Source: Silene noctiflora
Lineage: Eukaryota > Streptophyta > Magnoliopsida > Caryophyllales > Caryophyllaceae
Direction of reading: 5' to 3'
Assembly (NCBI GenBank): GCA_009801015.1
Contig: VHZZ01002512.1
Coordinates: forward strand, 66,075-91,530
Length of the DNA stretch: 25,456 nt
The translations under genes and the position numbers were made by a program. Positions 19,220 through 25,456 of the stretch are shown piece after piece (the first letter of the stretch is position 1; every line of letters begins with the position of its first letter). The notes beneath the pieces were generated by a model. That model was not told where the DNA came from. It did no database searches and saw only the letters and a program-made list of their open reading frames with translations.

Positions 19220-22200
19220 TTAGGATTTATCTAACCCGAGTTGCTTTAACGAATCTGGTCCGACAAGGTAGACACGTTTAGAGGTAAGGTATCTGAAAAC
19301 TACGACTCCTTTGTATGCAGCCCTTGGGATTCCATCCTGATCAAATAGAGATATTAAACATGTTAAGAATTTTCAGTAAGAATTGATTTAATGACGTGAT
19401 GAATTTAAGTAGAGATAGAGGTTCCAAGTCCTTATCAAGCAGCAAACCGTTCTTCATAAACGGAGCAGCTTCAAATTACAGCAGCCATAAGCAAAAAGGC
19501 GTGCATGGGATGAAAATTGGTAATGATCTTTATAAGTCGTGCATGGAATGCTGATATACTAATGAAAATGAATAATAAGGTACCTTCCATTCTTCGAAAA
19601 TGCCAAACTGGCGTGCAATGCTTTCAAAGTCTCCCTGGTCTTTATATTGAATACGTATATCACCATCTACATTATTTGCCTTCAGAACGAAATCATTCCC
19701 ATATAAAGGCGTAGCCTTTTGCACGAGGCTGGCAAAATATTTCAAGTAGTTGTCCTGAACATAGAATGAGATCCCCATGAGAACTAAACAAACCCCTACT
19801 TTTCCTATGTCTCCTAAAAAGCAGAATTACATCATATTTGCGAACATATTAACATTTCGATAGCCACGCTTGTACCAAAAAGAAAAAAAGAAAAAATAAA
19901 AAACTAGTACAATGCAAGGTACCTCCATCAAGTAGCTTAGATCCATTGACTTCCAATTAACCTAGCAGAAGCAAAACGTAACAGGCGGCTTAAGTCAGAG
20001 AAAGAATACTAATCCTCAGGAGAACACATATATGGAGTACCATGCATACGAGGGAAAGAATTTGACTCACATTTACGTCATTGAGCTTAATAGGCGCAAG
20101 ATATTGACTGAAAAATTGACCTAGACTGGAACCCTGCAATGAAGCGAAAAATTAACTCGAGTGAAGGATGGAAGAAGATGATTAATGAGAAAAGTTTGGT
20201 AGATGGACAACTTACATGCTCTCCAAAGTTATACGTTCTACAAACTTCAGGTCGTATGAATTGCCGACCCTTGTGATTTTCTTTTAATCTCAACCAATCA
20301 TCCCAGTAAGTAAGGAACAGTCAAGGCCAAACTTGTTCTGTTACACATTCATCAAACAGCAGCAATGAAATCACAGAACAAAAAATAAACACGAGAAGGA
20401 TATGCCTTGGGCCACTTTGGAGATAATTCATCCCATGTAGTTTTTGACAGCATCCATCCAAGCCCAGGAAAGAAATCAGACCGGTAAAGCACATCTGCAT
20501 GAAAAAAAGTGGAAGGCATAACAATAAAAACCGATAAACCTAGTAAAAGAGAGCTAAGAAGAGATAGAAACGATAGAAATAAGTGTGAAGAAAAACCAGA
20601 AAACATTGCACCATTCAAACTTTAGAGGGGAAAAGGAAGAGCACCATTACTTACAAGGGTCATGCACAAACTGCTTTTGCCCGTTGTCATTCCAGGAGGA
20701 AACCGCCATTATTGACCTGCCAATGGTCACCTCAAAGAATTAGACCATGATACACGAGGCTGAAAACAGTGAAAGCAGTAAACACTATACTAATTAGGAA
20801 GGTTGTTTCACATATGAGACCATCAATTAAAGTTTCCACATAAAAAGGGTGAGTAGATTCAAAATTATAATGAACTAATAATGAGAGAATGCGAGGCATG
20901 CCTGTCTTTGTCTAGTAAATTAGCAGCAGCCTCAAAATACTCAAAAAAATCTGGAGCAATCTCCATATCATCTGCGTAAAACCACAAGCGTCATTCCAAC
21001 AACCAGTACCAAAAATAAAATAGGTAAACATCTACTATCACTTTTGAGAGCGAGCAGCAACCACCTTCAAGAATTACCACTTTGCTGAAATTGCGCTTGT
21101 AGAATAATTCATCCAATGCCCACTTATAATGACCTGGGATACCAAAATCTGTCAAGTTGATGAAAGAGTATTATCAATAACCATTAAAACGAAAAAGAAC
21201 AAACCTACGTGCAATTTTATAGTAAGCAATCAACTCCCCAGGCCTCTCTGTATGAATAGCTTCATGATCCAAATGCTGTAATAATTTAAGATTGAATTCA
21301 TGATAAACATTCCAATACGTGAATACAATGGATGAAATTTCGGTATTATGAAATGAAAACAAGAACATCATTTAAGCATAGTCTCCTACCTGCATGTAAG
21401 TTATCTGGTCAAAAGTAAGTGCCTTGTCTTTGACATTTGGGTCAGGTCCATCCTGCAACATCAGTCGACCTTAAATATTTAACACTTCACTGTTCTTAGA
21501 GATTATAGCCAAAAAAATTATACCTGGGATATAAACAGCGGATACTTTGACGCCACGTTGCTGTGATATCTGGAAAAGAATGGTAGGTTAATCAGAATAC
21601 AGAATCAAGGTCACTAAAATCTTTGGCAGATAAGAGACTGAGTGATTGTCAATGAGTATGGAAGCTAAACTTGAAACAAGAGACTTACTTCAAAATTGAT
21701 TTAATAGTTCTTTCCAAGTAATCGGCGCGATTGCAGGCCATAACTACGATAGCTGCCACTGGTACCTATTGGTTTCAGCATATTAGACAGTTAATAAGTC
21801 AGGTGCTCAATTTATACTACTGAAAATGAGAACAAGGGTCTAAATCAAATGAGTTGAACCTCTATTTTCTCGGTCAACTGTTGATTGCCTTTCCCTACAC
21901 AACAAACAGAATAACTGAATATAAAGCCTCAGTAAAATATCAAACTAAATTAAGGACGACATATCAACAAATTGACGAACTCAAATGACTTTTATTTGTT
22001 TTGTTGTTATAAAGTGGACAGGGTACAGGCTTTGAAGAATGTGTAAGCATCTAGTGAAAAAGAAGAGCTCATATTAGAGAAGATGATAGAAGAGTACGGT
22101 CATGGATGCACCGGGAACAAAAATAAAATAGAAAACCTCTCTTATTTCGGAGAGGGTAAAGTATTTATGAACGTACCAAATTTTCAAATTTTATCAGTAA

Positions 22201-24936
22201 CTACTTACCGTCAAGACTTTGAACAATTGCTCTTAGTTGTGTAACTTCTTCTTCTCTCCGCTTCTTTTCATCTGAAATTCGAATCACAATTTCAGAATTG
22301 TCAAATAACAAAAAGAATGAAGTTAGGAGTTAGGCCACCCAGCCGGAAAACAGGAGTATGGAAATCACTTGATATGCAGACTTATTATACATTTTTTGCT
22401 TTTGCCTTTATGCGTCCTGAAAATGATATATATTCTCTCAATAAACTCGGTTTATTTTATATAAATCAGTCCAAGTAATTCCTAGAAATGTGCCAAGAAC
22501 TTATCTGATAACTTTTATAGAAAAAAATGAAAAACAAATAGGGTGCAACAAGAGGCCTTGGCAAGAGGGCATCCATCCTAGACCTCTCTCGCCCAAGCCT
22601 GTAACTTCGGAGTTTCATGGAATATGGTGCATTATTGCTGATACGACCACACATTCACACCCACTAATTTGATAGTTTTACTTGGGGATCTATTGGGTTA
22701 AACTGAATTTAGTGATAAAGCAAATATCTAACTACATTGAACGAAATCCCGAAAAAGAATGAATATCTTAAGCTTCAAGATCTCTGTTATAAGTTTCTGC
22801 TTTGTGAAAGCACAGTCATTGCAGCAGTGAACTTTGTCAAAACACTAATGACGACATAAAGTCACTGTAGATCCTAGACAATCTCATGCATAGAAGCAGA
22901 AAAAACAATGTCTGCAGATAAATACCCGACCTTCCAATGCCACGATCTGTCCTTGCTGCATACTTATTTGTTCAATAAACAATCGAGTTTGTTTAGTGCA
23001 CTGAAGCTCTGCTTCCACCTGAAAATCCATCAAGCATACATATATGCGGTGAAAATGAAGCAAATAACATCGATTGAACATCGCTGTACCTTTAGATATT
23101 GTGAGCTACTATGATATCCAAGAACATCAGCATATACAAGACAAAACAAGGTTCATCAGTCATGACAGCTATAACAAATTAATAAGCTTAATAACAGTTT
23201 TACACACATCTTACAATCAAGGGATGCACAGGGATGTGGAAAAGCGGCCTGGAATATACGAGTAACATTTAAGTTTACAAGACATACACATTAGATCTAT
23301 CCATACTAGCATTAAGGAAAATCAATTCTTTATCATCTAGAGCAAAACCAAACTGGAATTTCAGACAAAATACATCATTTACAGGCCAAAATATGAACAA
23401 TACTCCAGTAATAGCACTAGAACAATAGACTTGAGAGATCCACATACCGCGGCAGCAAGGCGATCAGCATAGTTTGATTGTGAAGCAAACAGCCGCATCT
23501 AGTGTTGAAAAAGACCAAAGAAACACATAAATCAGCTCTTTGTAGCTCACTATAATAACAATTCGACAGATAGCAAGGACATTCACAATAATTGCTATCT
23601 ACACTTTGAAGTCCAGGAGTTTGTAAGTAAAAGACAGCACCATAAAGCTATTGCAAATAGAAAACTTGAGGCTAGACGATAAGCTTAAGTAATACGGGGT
23701 ATACTATAGTGTACACCAGGGATTAATCCTACCAAACATCCGATATGTAAGGTAATTCTTAGTGCCACTACATTCTCGAACCTAAATTATATATGTCATC
23801 TCCGCCTAAACCATATACTCAGAGAAAGAGGTTAAACCAGCAATTTCCCATCAACATATAGATCCTTGATTCATAACAAAATTTTGCCACATTTAACAAT
23901 TCTCAACTAGCACCCTTCCAAAATCATTTTGAAACTAACGCTTCATTGTCTAGATCAAGTATCACCCTCCCAAACTCATTTCGAAACTAAGGGTCCGTTT
24001 GGATTGAGTGAATTGGAGAGAAAGGGAGGGGAGAGAAAAGGAGGGATTCATTTTCCTTTGTTTGGATACAAAATATGGAAGGAGGGGAATGGAGGGGGAG
24101 TGAAATGAGGGATTTAATTTCTCTCCTATTGAACAAACCATAATCTTTCCATGAGTGGCAAGATTTGGAAGGAAAACTTTGTTTGACCTCTCATCTCCCT
24201 CCTTTCTCCCCTTCCATTTCCATTATCCATAAGCATAATCCATCCATTCCCCCATCACCCTCCTTCCCCCCCTTCCATTTCCCTCTCATCATTTTTGTTA
24301 TCCAAACAACCACAATTCATTCCACCTCCCCTCCCCTCCCCTCCCCTCACTCCACCTCCCCTCACTCCACCTCCCCTCCCCTTCCCTCCTAAAACTGTAT
24401 CCAAACAGACCCTAAGGCTTTGTTGTCAACTAGCACCCTACCACACTCATTCCGAAACTAAAGCATTTGTTGTCGATATCAACTAGCACCCTCCCACCCC
24501 CAAACTCATCCTAGAACTAGGGCCTTGTTGTCGATATCAACTACCACCCTCGCATAATCACAACACTAATGTGTCGATCATGAACACTAATCTTAGCACT
24601 ATATCAATTTTGTCAGCAAAACTCCATTAAAATCCAAACAAACAAACACATAAATCAAACAAAATCACGAATTCTAAAACCCCAGAAGCTGAACAGCACT
24701 TATATCACAAAATATCAAATTAAATCACTAAAATAAACAAAAAAAACAACTCTGATTAACCATAATAATTATACAAATTCTGGGTTTCACTTAAACACAA
24801 CATCAAAATAAAATTAGTAAATCATTAAAATAAAATCAGTAAATTATGAAATTGGGATTGAATTAACCTGAATATAGATGAATGCTGCAGCTGCAATAAG
24901 AAGCAGCCATCTGAAATCACACGAAAGTCTCGACAT
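19220..24936 (-). CDS. CGL1: N-acetylglucosaminyltransferase I (GnTI, GT13)
   Basis: Eighteen exons join into 444 codons plus TAA, the length of Arabidopsis GnTI: 24936-24868, 23498-23448, 23018-22931, 22271-22209, 21894-21860, 21765-21689, 21569-21524, 21452-21390, 21275-21209, 21133-21065, 20971-20902, 20716-20655, 20494-20404, 20309-20216, 20133-20071, 19961-19923, 19754-19584, 19336-19220. The enzyme adds beta-1,2-GlcNAc to the alpha-1,3 mannose arm of Man5GlcNAc2 in the Golgi, opening the route to hybrid and complex N-glycans. It is a type II membrane protein: short N-terminus MSRLSCDFR, membrane segment about residues 10-23 ([14 protein letters not shown]), a charged coiled stem, then the catalytic domain from about residue 103 ([20 protein letters not shown]). 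ILEDDME holds the metal/nucleotide-binding EDD (residues 209-211). [22 protein letters not shown] and [13 protein letters not shown] are family hallmarks. All introns are GT-AG except intron 11 (GC-AG) and intron 13 (U12 AT-AC). Confidence 0.98.
20310..20403 (-). other. U12-type AT-AC intron (GnTI intron 13)
   Basis: The exon ends ..CCCAAGGC and the intron starts ATATCCTTC, matching the U12 5' splice consensus ATATCCTT. It ends ..GGCCTTGACTGTTCCTTAC. CCTTGAC fits the U12 branch site, with the branch A about 11 bases before the AC end. Joining GC to TTACTGG restores Ala-Tyr-Trp in KAYWDDW. No GT-AG alternative keeps the frame and the conserved residues. Confidence 0.9.
20717..20901 (-). other. 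GC-AG intron (GnTI intron 11)
   Basis: The exon ends GACAAAGACAG and the intron begins GCATGC; the acceptor is TTGGCAG followed by GTCAATAATGG. Only this junction gives [14 protein letters not shown], the conserved GnTI sequence. AG before the GC matches the usual context of GC donors. Confidence 0.88.
23904..24579. repeat. Minisatellite of about 52-58-base units in GnTI intron 1, split by a MITE
   Basis: Five diverged units follow the pattern CAACTAGCACCCTCCC..AAACTCAT..CGAAACTAAGGCTTTG then TTGTCGATAT. Units: 23904-23955; 23956-23990 continued at 24416-24426; 24427-24479; 24480-24537; 24538 to about 24579. The second unit is interrupted by the Tourist-like MITE at 23991-24412. Confidence 0.8.
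23991..24412. mobile_element. Tourist-like (PIF/Harbinger) MITE in GnTI intron 1
   Basis: A 422-base element flanked by TAA (23988-23990 and 24413-24415). The ends are GGGTCCGTTTGGAT on the left and, reverse-complemented, GGGTCTGTTTGGAT on the right, one mismatch. Internally, TTTGTTTGGATACAAAA and TTGTTATCCAAACAA form a second inverted pair. The interior is a G-rich half followed by a C-rich half with CTCCCCTCC repeats. The 3-base TAA duplication fits PIF/Harbinger MITEs. Plus-strand reading frames at 24165-24486 are products of the CCTCCC repeats, not genes. Confidence 0.85.
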
Positions 24937-25195
24937 TTGAAAAAAATAAATTGGGTTTTTTTGGGAGATTTGAATTTGTTTAGAATTAATTGAAGGAATA
25001 ATGATCAAATCTCCAACATGTTTATGTTTGTGGGTAGTTTGGACTTTGGAGTTCTAATTACTCAGGTTTGAAACAAGGATGATGTGAAGACTTGATTTTT
25101 TAATCTACTTGTGTTTTATTTGTCTTGGTTATGTTTGTACCAGAAAATGTCCGCTCCGTTTCTAAAATACCTTCTATTTTACCATATACTAACCT
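24937..25195. other. 5' UTR and promoter side of GnTI
   Basis: AT-rich DNA upstream of the GnTI start codon. TCCGCTCCGTTTCTAAAATA near 25150 resembles a decayed Stowaway end. No TATA box could be assigned with confidence. Confidence 0.4.
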
Positions 25196-25456
25196 TGCAG
25201 GTCGTGTCGTGTCGTGTTCGTTTTCGTATTCGTGTTAATATTAAATGGGTCACCACTACCCAAACCCTAACCTGACCCAATTATATAAACGAGTCATTTG
25301 TCTCAACCCAAACCCAACCCATTTAATTTTCCTATAACCCAACCCGACCTGTTTAACCCATTTATTTTAAGTAGATTATTTTTAACCCACTTAATCCGTT
25401 TAACCCAATAAACTAATACAATAAACTACGTTTTATAACCCTATTATCCAAAAAAT
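25196..25456. mobile_element. Repeat element entering at the right edge
   Basis: It begins with GTCGTGTCGTGTCGTGTTCG and continues with AACCCAACCC, CCCGACCTGTTTAACCC and further TTTAACCCA repeats. GTCGTGTCGTG paired with AACCCGACCCGTTTAACCC is a widespread plant repeat layout, probably a MITE. The other end is outside the window, so family and length are unknown. Confidence 0.5.

Noticed and set aside
18919-19234. Overlapping reading frames on both strands
   Set aside because: They derive from the GATTGA repeat and probable GnTI 3' UTR and have no recognisable protein features.
19784-20320. GT-AG alternative to the AT-AC intron using the second TTAC at 20306
   Set aside because: It shifts the frame and loses the conserved KAYWDDW residues; only the AC at 20311-20310 keeps them.
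24165-24486. Two Pro/Ser-rich plus-strand reading frames
   Set aside because: They translate the CTCCCCTCC repeats of the Tourist-like MITE and are antisense to GnTI intron 1.

Overview
The window looks like nuclear DNA from a flowering plant. It is AT-rich, its genes are split by many introns, all three proteins match plant families closely, and the introns and spacers are full of small plant-type transposons (Stowaway, Tourist and hAT-like MITEs and a Helitron). A eudicot is likely and Caryophyllales is possible, but the sequence does not settle the lineage.

Three genes lie head to tail on the minus strand. (1) 623-8150 is a RING-H2 E3 ubiquitin ligase resembling RFI2. Its RING domain is split by a 2.5-kb intron, and its middle exons are only partly resolved. 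(2) 9839-17770 is nucleolar complex protein 4 (NOC4). I could join 15 exons into an uninterrupted frame of 593 codons plus stop. (3) 19220-24936 is N-acetylglucosaminyltransferase I (GnTI/CGL1). I could join 18 exons into 444 codons plus stop, the length of the Arabidopsis protein. The three products act in different processes: light or flowering-type ubiquitin signalling, ribosome biogenesis and Golgi N-glycan maturation. I see no sign that they form a functional cluster.

The GnTI gene carries two non-standard introns: a U12-type AT-AC intron with a recognisable branch site (20310-20403) and a GC-AG intron (20717-20901). NOC4 has a telo-box just upstream of its start codon. Its first intron contains degenerate tandem copies of the end of exon 1.

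Mobile DNA explains much of the rest. There are Stowaway elements at 7721-7810, 11561-11886 and 13866-14046. A hAT-like MITE with an exact 8-bp target duplication lies at 12898-13085. A Helitron with intact termini lies at 18004-18662. A Tourist-like MITE at 23991-24412 sits inside a minisatellite whose neighbouring units preserve the empty site. The right edge (from about 25196) enters a further repeat that continues outside the window. I found no RNA gene, CRISPR array, viral element or clearly novel multi-gene system.
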